In this document: in pieces, positions 49,301 to 61,376 of the stretch
Numbering within the stretch: the stretch's first letter is position 1
How the letters are laid out: every line of letters begins with the position of its first letter
Source: Bigelowiella natans CCMP2755
Taxonomy: Eukaryota; Cercozoa; Chlorarachniophyceae
Assembly: GCA_000320545.1 (NCBI GenBank)
Contig: ADNK01001197.1
Span: forward strand, 124,001-188,000
Direction of reading: 5' to 3'
DNA length: 64,000 nucleotides
Made by a program: the position numbers and the translations under genes
The notes under the pieces: generated by a model
What the model was told of the DNA's origin: nothing
What the model saw: the letters and a program-made list of their open reading frames with translations, nothing else
The model's database searches: none

Positions 49301-52008
49301 TACATTTCTTTATGATAATCCTTTTATATTTCACTTTATGTACTTCTCAATTCCATTCGTTGAAGAGGAGAATTTCGAATCTATGCCGGAAGATTGTACA
49401 GATATTGACGCTTTGCGCTCACTAAGGATTAGTCCGCATTAGTACATGTTGCCTTATCACTTTAGTTATTCGTCGCAAGCAGTAGCAGGATGACGAAATA
49501 ACTAAACTATGAAATATGAAGAACCTTTTTCCGAGTCCCAAGATTCCAGCGCTATACTTGGCAAGGAAGGATTGATTATCTAGGCGTTAGTAAGCAGGAA
49601 GCAACAATAGAACAATCAAGATCATATTTCTAACAGCATATTGACGATGGCCGCTCAATCGTAGAGTAGTTTATTATCTTTGAAGTAAGAAGGATGAATG
49701 ATAAGGAAGGGCAATTAGTTTCCGAATATTATATTAGCATGACCCTCTCTCCCCTCCCTATCTCAGAATAATCTAATATCCATAACCTCTGACGGGGCTG
49801 AAAAACCCATTAATGTTTGTTCTAGAATACGGTATATGAATCAAGGATTCTGAGTTCTGCAGTGTTTTGTTTTTCAGTTTCGATTTTTCGTATTTCTTAC
49901 TGTTCTGATGCACCACCAACCTAGAGTCAGAGTATTGTGGTTGTCGATGGAGTCCTGGCGAATGGTAATCTGCAAAATATGACATGATGAAGACAGTTTC
50001 GCATAAGAGAAGCATGGTGTAGTGATGATGATGAAGACGATAATGATGATTCTTAATAACATTATTATTATCATTATTAATATCATCATTATTATTACCA
50101 TCATTCTCATTATCATAGTAACGATTATTCTTTACGATGGTAAATTGTATTGCAAGTTAGATATATTGTACGACTGCTGCTACTTTGACTCGGTCGTAGC
50201 TTCTAAGTAATCCCTCATCTCGAAGTGTGAGACTGATAGGCACGGCGCCTTTTCTGCGCTTTCTGTGGTAGTAAATTCTGTGGGGACTTGCGATTTTTAT
50301 ATTTATTGAATATGGATGCACCGCCCACTAAATTCTGCAGCAAACCCATGACGTTCGCCTCATCCGCTACTTCTCTTTAAACATTTCTTGCTATAGTTAT
50401 TTTTGTTCTTGCTCTTCGTTCGTACCACCTCAGTCATTTTTTCCTACTGTAATAATTACCTTGCTTGTTCGTCAGTAATGTTTGGGTCCGTTAAATCTGG
50501 TGTTAAATAAAATTTTTGAGAGAATGGAACAGACGAAAATGAGATAGTGACACGCGTAATCATTCTGTTGCTTTTCATTCGACAAATCAAGGGTCACCTA
50601 GTAGATCTATAATTACCATCAATATCGTGCTGTGTACGTGATACTACAACAAGAAGAGCATCTTTTGGAATTTCACAATCCTATTTATCAAGAGATATTA
50701 GTGTTGTAAGGATATAAACATTTAACCATTGCTGCTGTTAAATCACAATACCGTCAGTGAATATCACAATACCGTCAGTGAATTAGTAATAAGTAATTGG
50801 ACCTTTCCGTAAGGGGCAAGGAAAACCCATCCATTTCTCCGAACGTATCCAAGAAGAAGCACACTAAGTTTGTGAGTCATCGCAGAATGTCAGGAACGGT
50901 AATAATGTACATGATGGATGGTTGATTTAGAGATTCTTAAAGATACGAGGATGATGATGATAACAGCGAGGCGATATCGACCTCGGCGATCACAATAACC
51001 ATGATGGCGATAATAATAAATATAGAGATATGGAGACTAGTGATGATGGCTGCCCGACATATTTTCATTGGACTATTTGATGATCGTTGTCATTACTCAT
51101 TCCTGTTTAATACTTCGTCAGCATAGTCCCAGAAATCCTTTCCCCATACCTCCGGAAGAGGGTCGATAACTCGCAGCTAAGAAGAGAGAAAAATTAGTAG
51201 AAGTGCTGCACAAAAGTAAAGGATTCATAGGAATATCATCCTATAATAATTTGCCTCAGAGTTGGAAGCAAATAGTAGAAATTTTATTTTAAGTAGTACA
51301 TATACAACTGGGAATGAGAAGGATATTATAGTCACCAGCTTCCCAATTTACAAAGTTAAAAGAGGATCGACAAGATGGATGTTGACAACTGATTTAGAAT
51401 AGATCTTAAAGTATATCGGTAGGTTACTTAGAGAGTCATTTAAAGGGGAGCGTTTCATCCCTCGTTAAAGCAGGAAAATATCTATCATTATTGCTGTGTT
51501 CTACTTTAGAGCAGCAGCTACGATAAGATGGTGAATCACATAAGTGTCTCAGAGTATAAATCGACATTTAATTTCGAAATTCCACACATCCAGTGATCAT
51601 CATCATTACCATCATCACCATCATCAGCAGTAACCTCATATGATGCGCCCGTCATATAGTCGTTAAGCCATTCCTCTTCGCCAGTCTAGCAGTACAACGA
51701 TGATCATTATTAAGTCTTTATTGTAATTATGGAATTGTGTCTGAGTCTTCCAGCCTCGAAATGTAGTTGAGTGTTTATGAACAACTTTCTCATTGAACTA
51801 CTACTGCTCAACCACCACCGTTAAACCACCATAATCGTCACCATCGATCTCATCCAATTATATGTTAACGCCCTACTGTTATCAATATCATCTTGACCTC
51901 TGGATTCATTTCAATATCTGCGTCGCCTATATTTGTCACCTTCCAAACCAAAACATCTTAGTCTCATGAAAGTAAGATGCTGAACTCAAAGAAATCACAT
52001 TTGTAAAG

Positions 52009-52081
<73 letters not shown>

Positions 52082-55000
52082 TGCGTGAGTGTGCGCATGC
52101 ACAATGTACAAGCATATTATTGTTTATACATTAATTCTTAAAATTTAAATCACATCATATATAATTCTGATAGTGTACATATTTATATGTATATTTGCAT
52201 GCATCTGTGTGCGCGCCAAGGATTACCAGATTCATCAAGAAAGTGAGGAAACCGGGAGCAAAACACGAAGATGCCAATAGACTAGCAATAAGCTGTACCA
52301 TAAATTAGGGAGGGTGTTAGATAACACAAAGAATGAAAGTAGCAGCGGATCCTGATAATCCTGATCATTTTTGCATAGAGTTGTCATTCTGTAGAAGTAC
52401 CTTATTATAGCAGATAACGTCCACATCTGCTGTAGCTTCTGTCAACAGTGGGTGTTGGTACCTTTGATACTTATTACTTTAAAAGGGAACAGCTAAGAAG
52501 TTTAAGAGGTATAAGAGTGAAATATCGTTGTGAACGAAAAAAAGATACGATACTTCTTTCGCCCTTCCCCTCACCATTGTGCGCCCTATACCTTTCATAG
52601 AATCTCTTTTGCGTCACTGTGACCTAGAAACGGCACATATGTGTAAAATACTTTATTTGTTGCACTGAACTATCACACATAATGGAACCCTCGGTGTTTA
52701 TTCTACCAAAACATCGATCATTACACATTGCTGCATGTTGCAATTGTTTTGAGAAGTAACAGCAAAGGTTTGGTAGTATTCGGTGTATTGTAGACTTTGA
52801 AGTGACTTTGTGGCAGTCGGTCGAGGATAGTAATTACTTTATTTCGTCAATATGAACTAATAGCACCGAAAGAAATTATGATGGTTTCTGCTGCTACTAC
52901 TTTAATGGGCACAGATCTACCGCCGACATCAGCACGTTTCACCTGCCGTGTAAATTTATATGCAAAGTATGGATATATTGATATAACCTTTCTCAAATAA
53001 GCAGTAAGAAAAGTGCTCCCATCATTGAATACTCCATTATCGTTGGAAATTTAGTAGATTAATGGTTGGCACCTTGAGATATCTCCGAATTGCAACAGCA
53101 GTGAATAGTTGCCGTAAATCCCGAGATTCCACATTTCTAATGTAAAAATGTATGCATATATAAACATGATGGCCAGGATGAATACAGTGAATGACGAAGT
53201 TATTCACTGCAAGCTGTAGATATCAAAACGTGGTAGTTCGAAAGATGTATTCCTATAAAAACATCGATGATTTTTCCATCAAGGACCAAGCGCTGTTGAT
53301 GGATAAAAACCGTCGGTGGTTTCAATACCATTAACATGTCTTAAATTTGTTACAACGGTTTGTATTTCAAAACAAAAATGGCGCAGATCGTACACATGAG
53401 CCTCAGGGCCAAGGATGTATACTCCTGCAGCCTTTTCAACCTGCCAGGGGATAGAATCGACTGACATTAAAATCAATACTAACGACAGTAATCCTCAATC
53501 ATCATTTATAATAGATTATTTTATTCTTTATCACATACCTGAAGTCGACTTAAGTCCTCTTCCTCTAAGGGATTTCCCACAAAAAGCTGGATATTTTTCT
53601 CCATTTCACTTGTGATGCTACCACCCTGTGTGCCATCCTATAAAGTGTATTAATATAAAATTCAGCCTACCACGTACCACATTGACAGCGATGGTAGAAA
53701 TTGTAATGAACAGCGATGGTAGAAATTGTAATGAATTTTATCATTCAATGGCTAACAGATGCCAATATAGACCATCATCACTGTATTTATTTGTATATAA
53801 CTGTACCACGATGCTCGCAATGAAAGATCGCAGCTCTGTGAGCTTTTCCGGGGTCGAAACTATTGTAACATTTCCTCCTCAGTTCTCACATCACTGGCTT
53901 TTCACATCGTATCGACGACGAGAAATCTGATAGAGTTCATCACCTAACACTGCGAGTTTCATATTGCCTACAAACCTAATTATCACCCCACCATTATCAC
54001 CACTACCAAAAAATAGCAGTATACTGTACAAAGACAGCTTGCTTTACACTCGCTCACTCTTTCGATCAAGACGATAAAATAAGCGAAGGTAGAAGCAAGC
54101 CATGAGAAGAGGACAGAGAACAGGGGAAAGTAGAATTTTTGCAATCGTGAAAGAGGCAGCAAACACCTATCAGGATGCAGCAACTGATTGCTCATAAGTC
54201 TGGTGATAAACAACAGTAACAAAAGAGCAGAAAGAAAAGTAAGGGGGGGGAGGAGGAATTTGTTTTGGATAAGCATCAACGCAAACACGTAGAATGGAAA
54301 AGTCTCGATATCGTTGTCAACAATAGCAACAAGGTATTCTGATCGTCTTTCTAGGTATTGTTGTCTATCATCAGCGCTACCACATATAATCATCATACTT
54401 ACTTAAGGATTTCCTCCGACACCTCTCCCACCAAAACTACAAATTGAGATTGTTCAGGGTTGTGAAACCTAATCGTTAGGAATGTGTGAAGGTGTAGAAT
54501 AAGACGTAGTATTTTAGAGATATGGATTTCTCAGAAAGAAGAGAAGAGAGATATAGAAGAATCCTATTTGCCCGACTTGATAATCACCACCATAATCATC
54601 ATCATCATCATTATCATATAGTTTATTCATAAAAAAATGTTTGAGGCTCCGAACCTCCCATAACCAGCATTGTCTGTACGATAGGCCTCGAACAACTGAG
54701 TGGTTTTTACCCCGAAAGCAACGATACCTTCATAATATAGTTGCATATTAATTCTCTGACGGTTTTAGCACCCAAATTGAAACTAGCAGTTATTCACGTT
54801 AAGGACGTAGATGTAGTTAAATGGTATATATTAATGGGTGAGTATGCATTTGCTTGATGATTATTTACCCAAAGCAATGCAGAGGATCATCAAAGCCCTC
54901 CCAATTAGAGTGGTAGCAAAAAAATCGCCATACCTATCACAACAACATATTGTATGGTGTATTTTAAAATACTTATCTACTTAATCAAACCCACGCATGA

Positions 55001-56411
55001 TTTATAATAACCCAACAGTTGAGAACGTAACGATCATGAAGTAGAAAGCATTGTAGACCGTCCATTCAGTCTGCCAATTAGTTAAAAAAAAAACAGTTGA
55101 TTCAGCTTCGTTTTGAGTTACATGTATAAATAACACGCGCGTAAGGGTGGATACTATAGGGATTCATATCAGAAAGAAAATTATTACGTACAGAGTCATA
55201 TATTATCCCTGGAGGGTCGCCTAAGCTCTCGAAGATGAATATTGCTCCGGCAAAGACGAATACGAAGGCTATAACTGTGAATGCTAAATTCCACAACTCC
55301 TGGGAACGAAACATTAAATTCAACTTTATCCAAAAGAAAATGGGATACTTTCGTTGCTAACGCACCCGTGTACTCCGGCTTATGTTGAATGGAAGCTTAT
55401 CAAGAATATTGCAAGAATATCAATTAAATCTCAAATTGGTAGTGAATCATTATTTCGGACCTTAGCTTTTTCGAAGTGATGCAATGCATTTATTGCACGC
55501 ACAAATTGAAGTCCAAGGAAAAAGTCATTAGATACCTGAAGATGGCTCAGAGTCATTGGTGAAGGCAAGAGTTTATAGAAGTTTTGAAACAGTACTGAGT
55601 ACACCGCTGAAGATACCCCAATAATATTCGTGATTGTTGTAAAATTCCTGTACATAAAATTGACCTAAATATTGAACGGCTAATGTAAGATTATGGAAGA
55701 AATAAAGCCCAAGGAAATAATAGCTTATTGTGTCTTACTTTCGTATAAGATGCCGCGAAATTCGCAGTCAGCTGAATGTGGCACACAAAGGTAAGTTTTC
55801 TCCGATACATGGGCTGTAATGAAATAATTTAGCGCTGTTTAACAGCTACCTGTATGCCGAATATAAGAGCTGCTACAGCTTCAATAGTTTTCATCCACGT
55901 AGGAAATGATTTCTCATTCGTTCTAAGAGAAGGAGGATACGCTATTACTACTTTTGTATGATGTTCAAAAGAGATGATCTGCGTGAAATGTTTTTTTTCT
56001 GTAAGACCTCACAACGAAGAACGCACACATTAAGATGTTTAGAAATAAGAACAAAATGTGTGCGACGCTGGAACGTATGAAGCGGGTGGCCTTTCTCGCC
56101 TATAAGTCGAAGTAATGTTTAGAGGAAACTTTTATCTGTGCATCTCATCAGATTGGCTCTTGCATGCACCTTTTGTACTGAGTAAAACGATCAAATCGGG
56201 GTTCATCATCGTCCTTTGCTCTTCGAGAAATCTCCATCAGAATGACGGCTGCATTAATTGATGTGAAATCATCAACATGATCTTTTAAGTCATCTGCAAT
56301 AATACCTGTTATGAATGCTGATGTGTAAGCAACTCCCGCGGTTAGCAGCTGGTAGCCAATCTCCGCCCTTTGATCAAGCATTCGAGTGATAAATAAACTT
56401 GACGTTTTCAT
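43711..56411 (-). CDS. SLO: Slo/BK-type potassium channel alpha subunit
   Basis: A tetrameric plasma-membrane K+ channel with cytosolic RCK domains. About 40 small minus-strand exons, many joining in phase. In order: start MKTSSLFITRMLDQRAEIGY (56411); TM exons (AHILFLFLNILMCAFFVV; TIEAVAALIFGIQ); an S4-like FFLGLQFVRAINALHHFEKA; S5 ELWNLAFTVIAFVFVFAGAI then FESLGDPPG; the pore FYFMIVTFSTVG joined across an intron (55012/54933) to YGDFFATTLIGRAL. RCK1 pieces follow (TPEKLTELRSFIASIVV; QLFVGNPLEEEDLSRLQ; AAGVYILGPEA). A hallmark SLLASSCFAPGFLTFLMNL lies at about 52240-52305. A low-complexity linker comes next, then RCK2 (CDKWHGHIVIFDPRPEDLHY, VTELSDMNT) and an end at TAA 43711-43713. No acidic calcium bowl was found. 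Several middle exons are tentative. Confidence 0.9.
44336..44378. repeat. (CTC)n microsatellite
   Basis: About 14 CTC units lie in an intron of the Slo-like gene, between the exon encoding GYLHYWPDEREF and the one encoding VTELSDMN. Confidence 0.9.
46261..46312. repeat. C-run and (TA)n microsatellite
   Basis: A C10 run followed by about 17 TA units, in an intron of the Slo-like gene. Confidence 0.9.
52012..52080. repeat. Compound (TA)n(TG)n microsatellite
   Basis: About 17 TA units pass directly into about 16 TG units, within an intron of the Slo-like gene between the RCK1 exons at about 51650 and 52240. Confidence 0.92.
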
Positions 56412-57296
56412 GCCGATCTTTCAACATTAATCACCATTGTTCGCTGGGGGAGAAATCGGATCCGGCGGTCATGATGACTCTCGTATGATATCCACCAAAT
56501 GATCTACTACTTCCCTATTCCTGTTTAGTAAGTTGTTTCTTTATTTGTTGCTTTCTTTCTTATCTCTATGTTGTTGGACTATGTAGTTATGGGTTGTGAG
56601 GCAGCTCTCTTTCTTCCATTCTGGTAGTCTTTGGTAGTACTCGTAGTCGGAGGAGACGTAACCAAGTCAGTCTCATCATCTATTTTATGTCAAACCCAGG
56701 TTAATTTCATCGGACGACCCAGTATGTGCCATGTAAACTTCTAAAGTTAAATTGGACCATACCAGAGCAAGCTAAAAGAAGTATTTTAGTAAATAAAATA
56801 TCGTCGATGTATCTGATGTTGGCTTGAATGCGAGTAATATCCGAGCAACAATGATCCTATGACTACCATCTCGATTACCAGGTGGTCGCATCATTGACTT
56901 CCCAGCTATGTTTTTTCACCGAGGTTAGTTCCTAGTAGTTACGATTAGTATTTCTTACCCAAGTTGTTCCGAAAGAACAGCAGCAACCAAGAACAACAAC
57001 TACAACAACAACAACAACAACAACAACAGCAGCTGCAGCAACATGCGAAGGGAAGGACCACCATGATCGCACAATCGAAGAAGAGATCTTCGCGATTGTT
57101 CTGCCTAGGCTAAGGGGTGATCTAACATCTAGCTGTGAGGGAGAAATACTTCCTTAGATTAGAGCTCTTATAATTGCTCTCTCTCTCCCTCCCTCCTTCC
57201 CTCCCTCCCTCCCTCCTTCTTTCTTTATCCCATTAGCGGTTCTAACTCAACATCTAATTAGCTTAATAAATGGGCTAAGTCGATACGGGAAAGATT
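56412..57296. promoter_or_regulatory. Divergent region between Slo and SPOC genes
   Basis: The two genes start 886 bp apart on opposite strands. The right part contains (CAA)n at about 56995-57028 and a pyrimidine-rich CTCTCTCCCTCCCTCC tract at about 57177-57225, 70 bp before the SPOC-gene start. I see no other gene. Confidence 0.45.
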
Positions 57297-60200
57297 ATGA
57301 ATACTTCGATCGAAGGTGGAAAAGCTAACGAGGCTCAGATCGCAAGCAACGATTCGACATTAGCCTTAGCCTCTGAAACGCTTCTTCTTGAACCGTCGCA
57401 TACTATACCTACTGAAGGTCACAGTCAAAAAATTGGATCAAATACCAGTGCCTCATCCTTGGCGGACTTCGAAGACAAAGAACATCATCGTTATCATCAA
57501 GAAGAACCAGGGAAACAACAGACAACTTTCAATACATCGCCATCAACGATGAGGGCGTCACAAATTTCCACATCCCACGGACATAGTCTTGATCAAGATA
57601 ATGATGTTTGTAATGCCGGGCAAGGAACCACAAATACAAAGCAAAATTGGGTGCGGCAAGGTGTTCGCAATGCCCACCCCGGAAGAAATACTAGCCATAT
57701 TCCAAGGTTTGACTGTATAGGAGAAGGCCGTGTGGGGTTGAAAGAGATCGAAGGGGGCAAAAATGAAGAAAGCAAAGAGGACGAAAACGAAGCTCCCTCG
57801 CCGGATATGGAAGAGAAACAACAGCAACAATGTGTAGATATACTTGAGGGTTCCACTGGCGAAGGGAAAGCAGCAATCATCGCACAAGGGGACAGGCAGG
57901 AACATAAGAAAGATAGAGAGCGGATATTATTTGCCGTGGAAAAAGAACAGATCGAACATAATAGAGCAGAAGAAAGAAGGGCCAAAAAAGTCTCTGGTGA
58001 GCAAATTTTGGGTGATGGCCATGACATGAAGGTAGATCAAGCGAAAAATACTGAACAAAAAATCGACAATCAGTTTGATGGCGCACACAAATCTAAAGCA
58101 ATGACACCTTCCATGGAGCACGTTTCTCGAGTTGATGATACAAAGGGATTGCGGGGTGAAGTAGCAACTAGCGTAAATGACATAAGTCGATCTCAGGAAA
58201 AGGAGCAACACTGTGCAGCTGTATTGATTGAGAAGAGCGGAAAATGTCTTGATTTACCGAGGAACGTGGCGGAAAATGTTGTACTCACAGTATCTAATCA
58301 GAACAGTGTGGCTCAGGGCGATGATAGTGCCAGTAGCAGTGCTATGCTACAAAATAACTGCGAAGAGGTGGAAGATGATACCGAGGGGGAGGAAAACGAG
58401 GACAATTATGATGAAAACGATAACAAGCTTTACTGTTTCTGCAGGGGTCCGTATATGAAGAAATATGCAATGGTACAATGTGGGAAGTGTAACGAATGGT
58501 ATCACACTGAGTGTGTCGGTTTAGAGGAAGATTCATTAGACACTGAATGGAAAGATAAAGAATGGTTCTGTCAACAGTGTTTGGGCAAAAAATTCCCTGA
58601 GCTTAAGCCTGGGAGTCGTTTCTATCACTTCAAGATCGATGCTGATAGAAGGACACGGAATATGTCCATCGCTCTAAAGAGAGAGATCAGGCAAGAACTC
58701 CGCAAAAAGAAGATGAGAGCATTAGGAATGGAAGTTTTGTCCTCCGACTCCGAGGAGGATTCATCTGACAGCGATCCTGACTTCGAACTTGATAGCATCA
58801 ACCCTGGAAATATGAGAGGAGGAAAAGGCGACCACATGATGATGATGATGATGTCAAAGGGGGGCAATAGCAGCAAGTCAAATCGAAGCAGCAGCAGCGT
58901 ACAGCCATTGTCTAATCGTCATGACATGATGAACGCGAGAAGAAAAGGAAGGAAGATGAGGAAGGAAAAGAAGCAGCACACAAAGGGCACCAGCAGCAAG
59001 AAGGTCGAGAGTAGACGAAAGCGTCAACGATATCGCTGCACTAAGGCTGAACGCATCGAAACAGGACGTAGGAAGATTACTAAAACCTTCACTGACGTGC
59101 TTGGAAACAAGACATTAGGCATTGCTTTAGAGTCAGACCTATTCCTCCACTTTGGGGGCTTCAACGAGAAGTACCAGGAACGCTACCGCATACTCATCGC
59201 TAACATCAGACACAACGGTAAGCTTTTGGCGAAGATCCTGAGGAAGGAAATACCAACAAAGCAGCTGATGGAGATGGATGTAGCGCAGCTTGCTCCCGAA
59301 GAAATAAACCAACAGCGTGAGGAATTGAGGAAGGCAGCGTGGAAAGACAAAGTAATTGCCGAGGAGGATCGCATGGATCACAAATTCACCTTCTTTAAGC
59401 GCTACAACCACGGCGTATCTAGCCTTAAGAACAAGCCCTCAATTGACGACATCCTCGAAAGCGTAGGAAAAATCGATGATGGTGATGATGATATACAACC
59501 TGGTGGTGCCGATGGTGACACGAGCAGTCATATGGGAAACAATGGCAATCGTCGCCGTCATCTCTGTCCGAATTGCGGGGAAGAGGATTTAACGCAGCGT
59601 GCAAGATTCTGTTCATCGTGCGGGACAAAATTACACACTGCTGCTACCCCCTCGCCTTCCAGAACAACAATTGCCGGCAATATCGTGAAGTCTGAGGCAC
59701 AGCTCATCGAAAGTGGTCACCATCAGATAGGAGGAGGGGGGGGAGGAGGAGGAGGAGGAGAAGGGGGAGGAACGGGGAAACTAACAACAGCCAACGAGGA
59801 TGATGATATCACAGGAAATAATGATGATGATGGTGAAAATAGGACTGATAAGAATAATAATACTAATGTGAAAGAGGAGGGGGACAAGAGAGGAGGGGTG
59901 GAGAAGAAGATAGCACAACGACCTTTAATAATCAAGCCCTTTGAGGAGGAGGAGGAAGAGGAGGAGGAGGAAGGTGAAGATTATAATGCGAGTAGTTGGG
60001 AGATGGGAGACAAAGACAAGGACGATGAGGCGGAAGAAGACAAAGAATACGATCCTTTCGCCGATGATATCGAAGACGTCGAAGGAGGAGGAGGAGGAGG
60101 AGAGCCTTCAGAGAGGAGAAAGGAGGAAGGGAGGGAGGGGGGAGGACCGACACTGAGCAGCAGCAGGAAGAGGGGTCGAGAAGAGAAGGGAAAGAAAAGA

Positions 60201-61376
60201 AAATATCGCCAAATGGAGAGAATTTCCTCACCAGCATCGTCATCGAAGAAGAAGTCTAAGAAAAGGAAGAGCAGTAGCCATTCTCAAAGAGAGAAGGCCC
60301 CACTTAAGTCGGGAGTGAATATCATGGTGTGGGAAGGTACAATTGGAAGGGAGTCGGGGAAAGCAGCGACCTTTCGGATGACTCAGACAAATGGGGATCC
60401 TTTTGGTACCCTACCATTCGCAGATAACATTGAGCATTCTGGATGGATGGATCTACGCAAAGCGCTCGTGTGGCTGTGGAAAGTACAGCGCAGCGTCCAC
60501 AAACAGCTCTCGGGGATTATAGTGCAGCCTCAAACTAAATTCGATATTGAGGCTGCGAGGAAATTTAGGGACTTCTACAACAAAAAGGACAAGGCGACGA
60601 TCCTCGATTATGATAAGAGCCATGGGATCAGTCTTTTGCTGATGCCAAACCACAACAAAAAGTTGATGAGGGAGAAGAGATTGTTCACTCATATATTCCC
60701 CGGTGCCGAAGTACGAAACCCAGTGCTTCTTGGTGTAGCGATAATCGATAAAAGGCGTTGGTCGCCGCAGCTGTTATCATCCATATCCTCACCCATCACC
60801 GCAACACCAACACCAACCGCCACCAAACCTACTTCTGCTACTACTTCTACTTCTGCCATCGCTGTCTCAGAGGGGCTGGTTTACAGTAAAGGTGTAGGAG
60901 GTGTAGTAGTAGTAAAAAGGGAGGACGAGGAGGAGAAGGAAAAGGTGGAAGCGGGTAATTACGACAACACAGGGGGAGTGACTGTGAAGAAGGAGAAGAA
61001 TAAAGAAGAATCAGTTGGTAATCTCGTCACAATTAAGAGAGAGGAGGGGATGAGCCCCCGTAGATTTCATCATCATCATGATCATCATCCCTTTTCTGCT
61101 ACCGTGAGCACCGTATTACAAAAGAGGGAAACTATGCCCCCTCCCCCTCACTCATTGTCGATATCATCTGCACCGACGACCAGTAACATCAAAAAGAAAA
61201 AACGAAGGCCGCCTCCACCCCCACCGAGACCCAGAGCTGTTTCAGATGATCCCAGCGCTGGTGTTAGTGTTTTGGAGAAATATAGAGGAGCTGTGGGAGT
61301 GGGGGGGGGGAGGCGTGCAGCATCAACAGCAACAGCAGCTCTCGAAAATCTCGGAAGAAACGAAAAATGGAAGTAA
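57297..61376 (+). CDS. PHD / TFIIS-M / zinc-ribbon / SPOC transcription regulator (DIDO1-PHF3-like)
   Basis: This is likely a nuclear protein linking histone H3 tails to RNA polymerase II. The architecture matches DIDO1, PHF3 and yeast Bye1: PHD finger, TFIIS central domain, SPOC. It has 1,359 codons without an intron. The first 375 residues are low-complexity and charged. The PHD finger (about 377-430) has LYCFCRGPYMKKYAMVQCGK, NEWYHTEC and WFCQQC. The TFIIS-M domain (about 577-700) has TFTDVLGNKTLGIALESDLF and YQERYRILIANIRHN. A zinc ribbon (about 756-776) has CPNCGEE and FCSSCG. Poly-Gly and poly-Glu tracts follow. The SPOC domain (about 1005-1155) starts at VNIMVWEGTIGRESGK. The frame stops at 61374-61376, just after a G10 run; a related frame continues to 62208. 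Confidence 0.9.
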   Translation: MNTSIEGGKANEAQIASNDSTLALASETLLLEPSHTIPTEGHSQKIGSNTSASSLADFEDKEHHRYHQEEPGKQQTTFNTSPSTMRASQISTSHGHSLDQDNDVCNAGQGTTNTKQNWVRQGVRNAHPGRNTSHIPRFDCIGEGRVGLKEIEGGKNEESKEDENEAPSPDMEEKQQQQCVDILEGSTGEGKAAIIAQGDRQEHKKDRERILFAVEKEQIEHNRAEERRAKKVSGEQILGDGHDMKVDQAKNTEQKIDNQFDGAHKSKAMTPSMEHVSRVDDTKGLRGEVATSVNDISRSQEKEQHCAAVLIEKSGKCLDLPRNVAENVVLTVSNQNSVAQGDDSASSSAMLQNNCEEVEDDTEGEENEDNYDENDNKLYCFCRGPYMKKYAMVQCGKCNEWYHTECVGLEEDSLDTEWKDKEWFCQQCLGKKFPELKPGSRFYHFKIDADRRTRNMSIALKREIRQELRKKKMRALGMEVLSSDSEEDSSDSDPDFELDSINPGNMRGGKGDHMMMMMMSKGGNSSKSNRSSSSVQPLSNRHDMMNARRKGRKMRKEKKQHTKGTSSKKVESRRKRQRYRCTKAERIETGRRKITKTFTDVLGNKTLGIALESDLFLHFGGFNEKYQERYRILIANIRHNGKLLAKILRKEIPTKQLMEMDVAQLAPEEINQQREELRKAAWKDKVIAEEDRMDHKFTFFKRYNHGVSSLKNKPSIDDILESVGKIDDGDDDIQPGGADGDTSSHMGNNGNRRRHLCPNCGEEDLTQRARFCSSCGTKLHTAATPSPSRTTIAGNIVKSEAQLIESGHHQIGGGGGGGGGGEGGGTGKLTTANEDDDITGNNDDDGENRTDKNNNTNVKEEGDKRGGVEKKIAQRPLIIKPFEEEEEEEEEEGEDYNASSWEMGDKDKDDEAEEDKEYDPFADDIEDVEGGGGGGEPSERRKEEGREGGGPTLSSSRKRGREEKGKKRKYRQMERISSPASSSKKKSKKRKSSSHSQREKAPLKSGVNIMVWEGTIGRESGKAATFRMTQTNGDPFGTLPFADNIEHSGWMDLRKALVWLWKVQRSVHKQLSGIIVQPQTKFDIEAARKFRDFYNKKDKATILDYDKSHGISLLLMPNHNKKLMREKRLFTHIFPGAEVRNPVLLGVAIIDKRRWSPQLLSSISSPITATPTPTATKPTSATTSTSAIAVSEGLVYSKGVGGVVVVKREDEEEKEKVEAGNYDNTGGVTVKKEKNKEESVGNLVTIKREEGMSPRRFHHHHDHHPFSATVSTVLQKRETMPPPPHSLSISSAPTTSNIKKKKRRPPPPPPRPRAVSDDPSAGVSVLEKYRGAVGVGGGRRAASTATAALENLGRNEKWK

